Source: Pseudomonadota bacterium (GTDB lineage: Bacteria; Pseudomonadota; Alphaproteobacteria; Acetobacterales; Acetobacteraceae). Taken from it: DNA of 13,841 nt. How positions within the stretch are numbered: the first letter of the stretch is position 1; each line of letters begins with the position of its first letter. A program made the position numbers and the translations under genes. Location of the stretch: assembly GCA_021826485.1 (NCBI GenBank), contig JAKAZX010000056.1, positions 1 to 13,841 on the forward strand. The letters are read 5' to 3'. The notes under the pieces are model-generated. The model was given only the letters and a program-made list of their open reading frames with translations, was not told the DNA's origin and did not search any database. Below, piece by piece: positions 6,354 to 13,339 of this stretch.

Positions 6354-7464
6354 AGCCGATCAGATGCGCCACCCAGCGCACCAGTCCCATATGCGACAGG
6401 TCGTTCCATGTCGCGAACACGAACAGCCCGACCAGCACTGCGAATCCGGCGCGGAATCCGTACTCCACCGCGCGCTGCGGCAACGGCCGCCCGCGCAGCG
6501 CCTCGGCCGCGAAGAACAGCAGGTGTCCGCCGTCGAGAACCGGGATCGGGAACAGGTTGATCAGTCCCAGATTGATCGACAGGATCGCAATGAAGTCGAT
6601 CAGGCTGGCAACGCCAAGCTGGGCGACCTCACCCGACAACTGCGCGATGCGCAGCGGGCCGCCGAGATCTTCCGTGCCGCGGCCGGAGGAGATCATCTGC
6701 CACAGGCCGGCCAGCGTCTGCTCGGCCACATAGTAGGTGTGCCCGATGCCCTCGGCCACCGCCTTCAGCGGCGGCAGGCGATGGAATTCGGTCGCGCGGG
6801 CGGTCACGCCGAGGCTGCCGATCCGCTTGCCGCCCTGCTCGCGCGAATCGGTGGTGACGGTCAGATCTTCGGTGGCACCACCGCGGCGGATGGTCAGGTG
6901 CAGCGTCTGCTCCGGCCGCGCGGCGACGATGTGCTGGATGTCCTCGAACTGCGCGACCGGGGTGCCGTCGATCGCCAGGATGCGGTCGCCGGTCGCCAGC
7001 CCCGCATGCGCGGCGGCGCTGCCGGCCAGCACGTCCCCCACCTCCGGCAGGATCACCGGCTCCCCGGCGGTCGCGAACAGCACCGCGAACAGCACCGCGG
7101 CCAGCACGAAATTGGCGGCCGGCCCGGCCGCCACGATGATCGCGCGGGACCCGACGCTCTTGCCGTGGAAGGTCCGCCCCGGTTCCCAGGCCGCCCGCAC
7201 CTCGGGGCTGGCATCCTCGGGCCGCTCCTGGCCGTGCATCTTGACGTAGCCGCCGAGCGGGATCCAGGCGAGCTTCCAGACCGTGCCGTGCCGGTCCGTC
7301 CAGGTCGCGAAGGGCCGGCCGAAGCCGATCGAGAAGGCTTCCACCTTCACCCCGCGCCAGCGCGCCGCGAGATAGTGCCCAAGCTCGTGGAAGAACACGA
7401 GCACGCCCAGCACGATCACGAACGGCACGACGAAATTCAGCGGTGACGGCAAGGCATGGAACAC
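6352..7464 (-). CDS. rseP: RseP, inner-membrane site-2 zinc metalloprotease
   Basis: RseP cleaves transmembrane segments, classically the anti-sigma factor RseA and leftover signal peptides in E. coli. The 370-residue protein has the zinc-binding HELGH at 26-30 in the first membrane helix. GGYVKMHG follows at 71-78, GPAANF at 114-119, and a single PDZ domain at about 138-205. NLFPIPVLDGG (303-313) carries the third metal ligand Asp in the third helix, and a last membrane helix lies near 340-353. E. coli RseP (about 450 aa) has two PDZ domains; only one is evident here, a form found in many bacteria. The start is GTG (7464-7462), with GGAGGAG at 7474-7480, 9 bases upstream. It follows dxr by 26 bases. 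The substrates in this organism cannot be read from the sequence. Confidence 0.96.
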   Translation of the reverse strand: MFHALPSPLNFVVPFVIVLGVLVFFHELGHYLAARWRGVKVEAFSIGFGRPFATWTDRHGTVWKLAWIPLGGYVKMHGQERPEDASPEVRAAWEPGRTFHGKSVGSRAIIVAAGPAANFVLAAVLFAVLFATAGEPVILPEVGDVLAGSAAAHAGLATGDRILAIDGTPVAQFEDIQHIVAARPEQTLHLTIRRGGATEDLTVTTDSREQGGKRIGSLGVTARATEFHRLPPLKAVAEGIGHTYYVAEQTLAGLWQMISSGRGTEDLGGPLRIAQLSGEVAQLGVASLIDFIAILSINLGLINLFPIPVLDGGHLLFFAAEALRGRPLPQRAVEYGFRAGFAVLVGLFVFATWNDLSHMGLVRWVAHLIG

Positions 7465-7490
7465 GGCGAGTGTCTCCTCCCAACCCTCGA

Positions 7491-8651
7491 TCAGGCGGCT
7501 GCGCGGGCGGCACAGACGCGCGCGGCAACCTGCCGGCTTTCCTGGTCCAGCGCCAGGACCGCCTCGACCGATGGTGCGGCAGGCGCACCGATTTCCTGTA
7601 ATACATGATCCACTGTGGCGGCAATGTCGAGGAAGCCGATCCGCCGGTCCAGGAAGGCGGCGACGGCGACCTCGTTGGCAGCATTGAGCACGCAGGGCGC
7701 GCCGCCGCCTGCCTCCAGCGCCGCGCGGGCGATCCGCAGGGCGGGAAACCGCTCCGCGTCGGGCGGCTCGAAGGTAAGCTGACCGAGTTGTGCGAGATCG
7801 AGCCGCGCCGCCGGCGTCGCGATGCGCCCGGGCCAGGCCAGCGTATGCGCGATCGGCGTGCGCATGTCGGGGCTGCCGAGCTGCGCCAGCACGCTGCCGT
7901 CGCGGTAGTGCACCATGCCGTGAATCACCGACTGCGGATGCACGAGCACCCCGATCGCCGCGCTGGGGAGCGAAAACAATCGTGCAGCCTCAATGAGTTC
8001 GAGGCCTTTGTTCATCATCGTGGCGCTGTCGATGGAGATTTTCGACCCCATCGACCAGACCGGATGGCGCAGCGCCGCCTCCGGCCGGGCGCGCGCCATT
8101 TCGTCGAGGCTCGCGGTGCGGAACGGGCCGCCGGAGGCGGTCAGCGTGATCCGTTCGATGGCGTCGCGGTTGCCGTCCGCCATCGCCTGGAAGATCGCGT
8201 TGTGCTCGGAATCAACCGGCAGCAGCGTCGCGCCATGGTCGCGCACCGCCGCCAGCATGACATCGCCGGCGCAGACCAGCGCCTCCTTGTTGGCAAACGC
8301 CACCGCGCCGCCCTGGCGGATGGCGGCAAGCGTGGCCGGCAGCCCCGCCGCGCCGGTGATCGCCGCCATCGTCCAGTCCGCGCCCGCCGCCGCCGCTTCC
8401 ACCACCGCGGCGGCGCCGGCGGCGGTGGCGATGCCGGTGCCGGCCAGCGCCTCGCGCAGCGCGGGCAGCGCCGCCTCGTCGGCGATCACCGCCAGTTCCG
8501 CCCGAAGCTGGCGCGCCTGCTGCGCCAGCAGCGCGGCGTTGCGGCCGCCCACCAGCGCGCGGACGGCGTAACGATCGGGCGCGGCAGCGAGCAGTTCGAC
8601 GGTCTGCGTGCCGACGCTGCCGGTGCTGCCGAGGACGGAGACGGACTTCAT
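7491..8651 (-). CDS. dxr: Dxr, 1-deoxy-D-xylulose 5-phosphate reductoisomerase
   Basis: Dxr converts DXP to MEP with NADPH, the committed step of the MEP isoprenoid pathway, which supplies the substrates for UppS encoded two genes upstream. The 386-residue product begins MKSVSVLGSTGSVG, the NADPH-binding glycine-rich loop. Metal-binding residues are in VDSEHN (Asp147, Glu149) and MMNKGLE (Glu218). SASG-type phosphate-binding residues lie in TASGGPF, and HPQSVIHGMV is the conserved strand of the catalytic domain. Its ATG overlaps the cdsA TGA as ATGA (8648-8651), so the two are translationally coupled. An open frame continues upstream to 9206, but those residues shadow cdsA and are not part of this gene. 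The length matches the family (about 390-400). Confidence 0.97.
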   Translation of the reverse strand: MKSVSVLGSTGSVGTQTVELLAAAPDRYAVRALVGGRNAALLAQQARQLRAELAVIADEAALPALREALAGTGIATAAGAAAVVEAAAAGADWTMAAITGAAGLPATLAAIRQGGAVAFANKEALVCAGDVMLAAVRDHGATLLPVDSEHNAIFQAMADGNRDAIERITLTASGGPFRTASLDEMARARPEAALRHPVWSMGSKISIDSATMMNKGLELIEAARLFSLPSAAIGVLVHPQSVIHGMVHYRDGSVLAQLGSPDMRTPIAHTLAWPGRIATPAARLDLAQLGQLTFEPPDAERFPALRIARAALEAGGGAPCVLNAANEVAVAAFLDRRIGFLDIAATVDHVLQEIGAPAAPSVEAVLALDQESRQVAARVCAARAAA

Positions 8652-9301
8652 TGCCACAAGGCTACTCCCGGTCCTGCAATCAGCGCCAGCAGGGCGGCCG
8701 CGGGTCCGGCGGCCAGCAGCCCGTCCAGCCGGTCGAGCAGGCCGCCATGACCCGGGATCAGATGCCCCGAATCCTTCACCCCGGCGCGGCGCTTGGCAGC
8801 ACTTTCCGCCAGGTCGCCGGCCTGCGCGACCAGGGACAGCAGGCCGGCGATCCCGCCCGCCGCCAGCCCCCCGGCCAGGATGCCCACGACCCCCGCCGCC
8901 AGCAGCCCGCCGACCGCGCCCGACCATGTCTTGCCCGGCGAGATCGCCGGGGCGAGGCGCGGGCCGCCGATCAGCCGGCCGGCGAGGTAGGCACCGATAT
9001 CGGTCGCCCAGACCAGCACGATCACGAACAGCACATTGCCGCGGCCGGCGGAGGGATCGGCCCGCAGCCAGACCAGCGCCGCGGCGGCGACGAGGGACCA
9101 CAGCGCGCCGGGCAGCGCGACCCGCCCGCCCATCCGCCACCATTCGTGCAGCATGCCCAGCGTCGCCAGCGCCACCAGCGCCTGCCATGCCCAGCCGCCC
9201 CGCCACAGGGCCGCCAGCGCCAGCGGGGCCAGCACCAGTGCCGAGGCCAGGCGCAGCCGCAGATCGGCCCAGCGGGCCGCCGGATCAGCCCGGACGGGCA
9301 C
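8648..9301 (-). CDS. cdsA: CdsA, phosphatidate cytidylyltransferase (short form)
   Basis: CdsA makes CDP-diacylglycerol from phosphatidate and CTP in the inner membrane, the branch point to all major phospholipids. The signature runs from about residue 163 to 193: DLAESAAKRRAGVKD, then HGGLLDRLDG, with the acidic metal-binding residues. SPGKTWSG (121-128) is a second conserved motif. At least five hydrophobic segments are visible. The GTG at 9301 overlaps the end of uppS by 17 bases and is the first start that avoids a long shadow overlap. No Shine-Dalgarno is obvious, so coupling with uppS is likely. At 217 aa it is short compared with E. coli CdsA (285), lacking the N-terminal helices. The ATG at 9400 would lengthen it only with a hydrophilic Arg/Ser-rich stretch that shadows uppS. 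Confidence 0.9.
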   Translation of the reverse strand: MPVRADPAARWADLRLRLASALVLAPLALAALWRGGWAWQALVALATLGMLHEWWRMGGRVALPGALWSLVAAAALVWLRADPSAGRGNVLFVIVLVWATDIGAYLAGRLIGGPRLAPAISPGKTWSGAVGGLLAAGVVGILAGGLAAGGIAGLLSLVAQAGDLAESAAKRRAGVKDSGHLIPGHGGLLDRLDGLLAAGPAAALLALIAGPGVALWQ

Positions 9302-10037
9302 CGAACCGCCGTTCCCGCCGCGCGAACTCGGCCAGCGCCGCGGCGAACTGGGTCTCGCCGAAATCCGGCCACAGCACATCGAGGAACACGAGTTCGGCAT
9401 AGGCCGCCTGCCACAGCAGGAAGTTGGACAGCCGCAATTCCCCGCTGGTGCGCAGGATCAGGTCCGGATCGGGGATGCCGGCGGTCAGCAGGGTGGCGCC
9501 GAACCCCTCCTCGGACAGCGTCGCCGGGTCCAGCGTGCCGGCGCGGGCGGCCTCGGCGATGCGCCGCGCGCCCTCCACGATCTCGCCGCGCGCACCATAG
9601 GACAGCGCGATCACCAGATTGAGGCGGGTATTGGCGGCGGTCACCTGCTCGGCCCGCGTCAGTTCCGTCTGGATGTCCGGCGGGAAGCGGGTCAGTTCGC
9701 CGATGAAGCGCAGCCGTACCCCTTCCTGCGCGAGTTCGGTCACTTCGTTGCGCAGGTAGTGGCGGAGCAGGCCGGTCAGGTCCAGCACCTCGGTGGCCGG
9801 GCGCCGCCAGTTCTCCGAGGAGAAGGCATAGAGCGTCAGCCACGGCACGCCGGCACGGATCGCGGCCTCGATGGTGCGGCGGACCGCCTGGGCACCGGCG
9901 CGATGGCCGGCGACGCGCGGCAGGCCGCGTGCGGCCGCCCAGCGGCCGTTGCCGTCCATGATGATCGCCACATGCTTCGGCAGCGGCCCGGCCTCTGCCG
10001 GCTCCGCCCTGGCCACGCTCGTACCCGCTCTCGGCAC
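9285..10037 (-). CDS. uppS: UppS, undecaprenyl diphosphate synthase (cis-prenyltransferase)
   Basis: UppS extends farnesyl diphosphate with isopentenyl diphosphate to the C55 carrier used for peptidoglycan and other envelope polymers. From the GTG at 10037 the protein is 250 aa, near the E. coli length of 253. HVAIIMDGNGRWA (22-34) contains the catalytic Asp28 and the diphosphate-binding region, with RGLPRVAGH just after. YAFSSENWRRP and LILRTSGELRLSNFLLWQ...ELVF are the other conserved blocks. The frame stays open to ATG 10100, but that would overlap frr by 59 bases. The GTG starts 4 bases after the frr stop with an AGG 9 bases upstream, so I prefer it. A GTG at 10016 is a further alternative. 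Confidence 0.95.
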   Translation of the reverse strand: MPRAGTSVARAEPAEAGPLPKHVAIIMDGNGRWAAARGLPRVAGHRAGAQAVRRTIEAAIRAGVPWLTLYAFSSENWRRPATEVLDLTGLLRHYLRNEVTELAQEGVRLRFIGELTRFPPDIQTELTRAEQVTAANTRLNLVIALSYGARGEIVEGARRIAEAARAGTLDPATLSEEGFGATLLTAGIPDPDLILRTSGELRLSNFLLWQAAYAELVFLDVLWPDFGETQFAAALAEFARRERRFGARPG

Positions 10038-10041
10038 TTTG

Positions 10042-10608
10042 TCAGACCTGCTTGATTTCCTTGTCTTTATCGGCCAAGGCATCGTCGATGCGCTTGACAT
10101 AGGCGTCGGTCAGCTTCTGCACTTCGTCGTGCCAGCGCGTCTGGTCATCCTGGCTGATGGTGCCCTTCTTCTCCAGCGCCTTGATCTGCTCCATCCCGTC
10201 GCGCCTAACGCCGCGCACCGCGACCTTCGCGCCCTCGGCGTATTTGTGCGCCGCCTTGGACAGTTCGGCCCGCCGCTCGCCGGTGAGCTGGGGGATCGGC
10301 ACCCGCACCAACTGCCCGTCGGCCGACGGATTGAGCCCGAGGCCGGCGTCGCGGATGGCGGTGACGACGGGGTTCACAAGGCTGCGATCCCAGACCTGGA
10401 CGGTCATCATCCGCGCCTCCGGCACCGCGATCGTCCCGACCTGGGTGAGCGGCATCTCGCTGCCATAGGCGGCGACGCGCACCGGCTCCAGCAAGGCGGG
10501 GCTGGCGCGGCCGGAGCGCAGGCCGCTGAATTCGCGCTTCAGCGTCTCCATGGCGCCGTCCATGCGCCGGCTCAGGTCCTGCTTGAGACCGTTCAGATCG
10601 GTTGCCAT
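10042..10608 (-). CDS. frr: Frr, ribosome recycling factor
   Basis: Frr splits post-termination ribosomes together with EF-G. The 188-residue product has the family layout. A helical arm begins MATDLNGLKQDLSRRMDGAM, followed by LRSGRASPALLEPVRVAAYG (the hinge region with the conserved Arg/Ser), and QVGTIAVPEARMMTVQVWD in the beta domain. IRDAGLGLNPSADGQLVRVPIPQLTGERR leads back into the long C-terminal helices. The ATG at 10608 has AGGGGG only 5 bases upstream, a strong site, and lies 64 bases after the pyrH stop, the widest gap inside the translation block. Only small GC stems are visible in that gap (for example CCCG cgtca CGGG). Confidence 0.98.
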   Translation of the reverse strand: MATDLNGLKQDLSRRMDGAMETLKREFSGLRSGRASPALLEPVRVAAYGSEMPLTQVGTIAVPEARMMTVQVWDRSLVNPVVTAIRDAGLGLNPSADGQLVRVPIPQLTGERRAELSKAAHKYAEGAKVAVRGVRRDGMEQIKALEKKGTISQDDQTRWHDEVQKLTDAYVKRIDDALADKDKEIKQV

Positions 10609-10672
10609 GCGAACCCCCTGTTGTCCCGTGACGCGGGCACGACCATGGCGCGGCCGGACCGCCGCCCCAACT

Positions 10673-11413
10673 CTACTCCGGCTCGAAAATCGTGGTGAAC
10701 CGCCCCTCGCCGCGCATCACCTGGGCGAAGGCCCCGGCGGCATGGATGTTGAACACGATGATCGGCAGCGCGTTTTCCCGCGCCAGGCTGATCGCCGCGG
10801 CATCCATCACGCCGAGGTCGCGCGACAGCACCTCCAGATAGGTCAGGCGGTCGAAGCGGGTCGCGTCCGGCACCCGCCGCGGGTCGGCGGAATAGACGCC
10901 ATCGACCTGCGTGCCCTTCAGCAGCGTGTCGCAGTTCATCTCGGCCGCACGCAGCGCCGCCGCAGTATCCGTGGTGAAGAACGGGTTGCCGGTGCCGGCG
11001 GCGAAGATCACCACCCGCCCCTTCTCCATGTGCCGCTCGGCACGCCGGCGGATATACGGCTCGCAGATGCTGGCCATCGGGATCGCCGACTGGACGCGGG
11101 TGGCGACGCTGCATTTCTCCAGCGCGTTCTGCATGGCGAGCGCGTTCATCACGGTCGCCAGCATGCCCATGTAGTCGGCCTGCGCGCGGTCCATCCCGCC
11201 GGCCGCGGCGGCGCGCACGCCGCGGAAGATGTTGCCGCCGCCGATCACCACGCAGACCTGCACGCCCATCGCCACCACGTCGGCGATGTCGGTGGCGATC
11301 CGCCCGATCGTCTCGGTGTCCAGCCCGTACTCCCGCCGGCCCATGAGCGCCTCGCCCGAGAGCTTCAGCAGCACGCGGCGCGGGGCGGCGGGGGCGGGGG
11401 CGGGCGGTGCCAT
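10673..11413 (-). CDS. pyrH: PyrH, UMP kinase
   Basis: PyrH phosphorylates UMP to UDP for pyrimidine nucleotide synthesis; the bacterial enzyme is a hexamer of the amino-acid-kinase fold. The 246-residue protein carries KLSGEALMG (17-25), the glycine-rich IGGGNIFRG (57-65), DYMGMLATVMNALA (80-93) at the UMP site, TGNPFFTTDTAAALRA and KGTQVDGVYSADPR in the C-terminal half. The N-terminus has an Ala/Pro run of about 11 residues before the first strand. The ATG at 11413 is 14 bases from the tsf stop, and the spacer (all C, G and one A) has no Shine-Dalgarno, so initiation probably depends on ribosomes finishing tsf. The rpsB-tsf-pyrH-frr order is highly conserved in bacteria. Confidence 0.98.
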   Translation of the reverse strand: MAPPAPAPAAPRRVLLKLSGEALMGRREYGLDTETIGRIATDIADVVAMGVQVCVVIGGGNIFRGVRAAAAGGMDRAQADYMGMLATVMNALAMQNALEKCSVATRVQSAIPMASICEPYIRRRAERHMEKGRVVIFAAGTGNPFFTTDTAAALRAAEMNCDTLLKGTQVDGVYSADPRRVPDATRFDRLTYLEVLSRDLGVMDAAAISLARENALPIIVFNIHAAGAFAQVMRGEGRFTTIFEPE

Positions 11414-11427
11414 GGCGGCGGTGGCGG

Positions 11428-12345
11428 TCAGGGCGCGAGGCCGGCCGCCGCCGCCACCTCGGCCGCGAAGTCGCCGCCGGTCGGGCGGTCGATCCCCTCG
11501 CCGAGCGCGAAGCGGGCGAAGCCGGCCAGTTCGGCGCCGGCCTTCTTCACCACCGCGCGCACGCGGCTTTCGCCGTCATGCACCCAGACCTGCTCCAGCA
11601 GCACCACTTCCTCGTAGTATTTGCGGATGCGGCCCTCGACCATCTTGGCGATGATCGGCTCTGGCTTGCCGGATGCGCGGGCCTGCTCGGCGAGCACCGA
11701 CTTCTCCCGCTCCAGCGCCGCCGGATCGACGTGATCGACATCCAGCGCGTCGGGCTTGGCGGCGGCGACATGCATGCCGATCTGCCGCCCCAGCGCCTCC
11801 AGCGCGGCGATCTCGGAGGCGCCGGAGATCGCCACCAGCACGCCGATCTTGCCGAGGCCGGGCCGCACCGCGCCATGCACGTAGGTCGCCACCGCCCCGT
11901 GCGGCACGGTCAGCCGGCGGGCGCGGCGGATGGTCATGTTCTCGCCGATCGTCGCGACCAGTTGCGTCAGTTCCTCGGCGACCGTCCGGCCGCTGCCAGG
12001 AAAGGCCGCCGCCTGGATCGCCGCCACATCCTCCCCGACCGCGAGCGCGACGCCGGCGACCGCGGCAACGAAGGCCTGGAACGTCTCGTTCCGCGCCACG
12101 AAATCGGTTTCCGCGTTCACCTCGACCATGGCGGCGGCACCGGCGGCGGAGGCGACGCCGACCAGCCCTTCCGCGGCGATCCGCCCGGATTTCTTGGCCG
12201 CGGCCGACAGGCCCTTCTTGCGCAGCCAGTCGATCGCCGCCTCCATGTCGCCGGCGGTTTCGGTCAGCGCCCGCTTGCAGTCCATCATGCCGGCGCCGGT
12301 GCGTTCGCGCAGGTCCTTCACCATCGCGGCGGTGATCTCGGCCAT
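11428..12345 (-). CDS. tsf: EF-Ts, translation elongation factor Ts
   Basis: EF-Ts exchanges GDP for GTP on EF-Tu. The 305-residue product begins MAEITAAMVKDLRERTGAGMMDCKRAL, the UBA-like N-terminal domain. TDFVARNE (80-87) is the central motif that contacts EF-Tu. Two further alpha/beta segments follow, including VSGASEIAALE-type sequence near 170 and the coiled-coil/C-terminal module ending LLEQVWVHDGESRVRAVV. The length is close to E. coli (283) with modest extensions. AGGAG (12356-12360) sits 10 bases before the ATG, and the gap to rpsB is 32 bases with no terminator, consistent with one rpsB-tsf transcript. Confidence 0.98.
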   Translation of the reverse strand: MAEITAAMVKDLRERTGAGMMDCKRALTETAGDMEAAIDWLRKKGLSAAAKKSGRIAAEGLVGVASAAGAAAMVEVNAETDFVARNETFQAFVAAVAGVALAVGEDVAAIQAAAFPGSGRTVAEELTQLVATIGENMTIRRARRLTVPHGAVATYVHGAVRPGLGKIGVLVAISGASEIAALEALGRQIGMHVAAAKPDALDVDHVDPAALEREKSVLAEQARASGKPEPIIAKMVEGRIRKYYEEVVLLEQVWVHDGESRVRAVVKKAGAELAGFARFALGEGIDRPTGGDFAAEVAAAAGLAP

Positions 12346-12377
12346 CTCTCGCGCTCTCCTCGTCTCGTCGCGGGGCG

Positions 12378-13160
12378 TCAGGCGGCCGGCTGTTCGGCCG
12401 GGGCGGCCGGTTCGGCCGCAGGCTCGCGCGGCAGATCCTCCGCCTCGCCGACATCGCGGCCGCTGGCCATCATCTCGGCCGAGATGCCGTCCAGCACCGC
12501 CGCGGCCACCAGATCGCAGTACATCGTGATGGCGCGGATCGCGTCGTCATTGCCGGGGATCGGGAAGGTCACGCCGGCCGGATCGGAATTGCTGTCGAGC
12601 ACGGCGACCACGGGGATTCCCAGCTTGGTCGCCTCCTCCACCGCCAGCTTCTCCTTGTTCGTGTCGATGATGAACAGGATGTCCGGCAGGCCGCCCATTT
12701 CCTTGATGCCGCCCAGCGCCCGCTCCAGCTTCTCGCGGTCGCGGGTGATGTCCAGCACTTCCTTCTTGGTCAGGCCCTGGGTGTCGCCGGACAGCATGTC
12801 CTCGATCTGGCGCAGGCGCTTGATGCTGCCGGTGATGGTCTTCCAGTTGGTCAGCATGCCGCCGAGCCAGCGGTGGTTGACGTAGTACTGGCCGCAGCGC
12901 TTGGCGCTGTCGGCGACATAGTCGGCGGCGGCGCGCTTGGTGCCGACGAACAGCACGCGCCCGCCGGCCGCCACCACGTCGCGGATGGCGCGCAGCGCGC
13001 GGTCCAGCAGCGGCACGGTCTGCTGCAGGTCGATGATGTGGACCTGGTTGCGCACACCGAACAGGTACGGCTTCATGCTGGGGTTCCAGCGCCGCGTGTG
13101 GTGGCCGAAATGCACGCCGGCTTCCAGAAGCTGGCGCAGGGTGAAGTCGGGCATGGCCAT
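12378..13160 (-). CDS. rpsB: Ribosomal protein uS2
   Basis: S2 is a late-binding protein of the small ribosomal subunit. The 260-residue product starts MAMPDFTLRQLLEAGVHFGHHTRRWNPSM and carries the S2 signatures: VHFGHHTRRWNP, then the segment YYVNHRWLGGMLTNW, and GGLPDILFIIDTNKEKLAVEEATKLGIPVVAVLDSN with the nearby GNDDAIRAI. The C-terminal tail is rich in Ala, Pro and Glu, as in other alphaproteobacteria. I chose the ATG at 13160 because AGAGGA lies 8 bases upstream; the second ATG at 13154 is less well spaced. The frame stays open upstream to 13520 but overlaps the neighbouring methyltransferase and lacks S2 character there. It is the likely first gene of the operon; in E. coli, S2 represses its own rpsB-tsf mRNA. 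Confidence 0.98.
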   Translation of the reverse strand: MAMPDFTLRQLLEAGVHFGHHTRRWNPSMKPYLFGVRNQVHIIDLQQTVPLLDRALRAIRDVVAAGGRVLFVGTKRAAADYVADSAKRCGQYYVNHRWLGGMLTNWKTITGSIKRLRQIEDMLSGDTQGLTKKEVLDITRDREKLERALGGIKEMGGLPDILFIIDTNKEKLAVEEATKLGIPVVAVLDSNSDPAGVTFPIPGNDDAIRAITMYCDLVAAAVLDGISAEMMASGRDVGEAEDLPREPAAEPAAPAEQPAA

Positions 13161-13294
13161 GGGAATGGTCCTCTCGCGTCCGGTTGGGCCTCCGCGGGGC
13201 AATGCCGAGTGGCACCGGACCTCGCCCGCACCGCGCGGCGCGGGCGGGGAGACGCCCCGCGTGTGAATTACCGGCGGCCCACGGGGCCGGCCGG
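13161..13294 (-). promoter_or_regulatory. Structured 5' leader of rpsB
   Basis: Reading toward rpsB, four inverted repeats are packed into about 130 bases. First is a 10-bp stem with one bulged base around the loop CGT (13271-13294). Second is GCGGGG/CCCCGC with a 5-base loop (13244-13260). Third is a 9-bp stem with one G-U pair around GCGC (13224-13245). Fourth is GTCCGGT/ACCGGAC (13214-13220 with 13178-13184) around 29 bases. In addition GGTCC (13217-13221) is complementary to GGACC (13167-13171), which overlaps the rpsB Shine-Dalgarno; this pairing excludes the fourth stem. Such alternatives would suit feedback control by S2, but I do not recognise a catalogued RNA family, and GC-rich DNA produces stems by chance. 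Confidence 0.35.
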
Positions 13295-13301
13295 CGCGCG
13301 G

Positions 13302-13330
13302 GGTATGGCGGGAAAGCGCCGCGGATGCAA
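13302..13330 (-). promoter_or_regulatory. Candidate sigma-70-type promoter for the rpsB operon
   Basis: On the minus strand TTGCAT (13330-13325) is followed after exactly 17 bases by CATACC (13307-13302). Each box matches its consensus at only 3 of 6 positions. The position is right: it lies after the methyltransferase stop, and the predicted start site near 13295 would place the first leader hairpin at the very 5' end of the transcript. The match is weak and rests mainly on position. Confidence 0.3.
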
Positions 13331-13339
13331 GCGCGCCGG

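Noticed and set aside
7491..9206. A 571-aa fusion-like version of dxr
   Set aside because: The upstream 185 residues are an out-of-frame shadow of cdsA. The Dxr N-terminus is intact at the ATGA junction.
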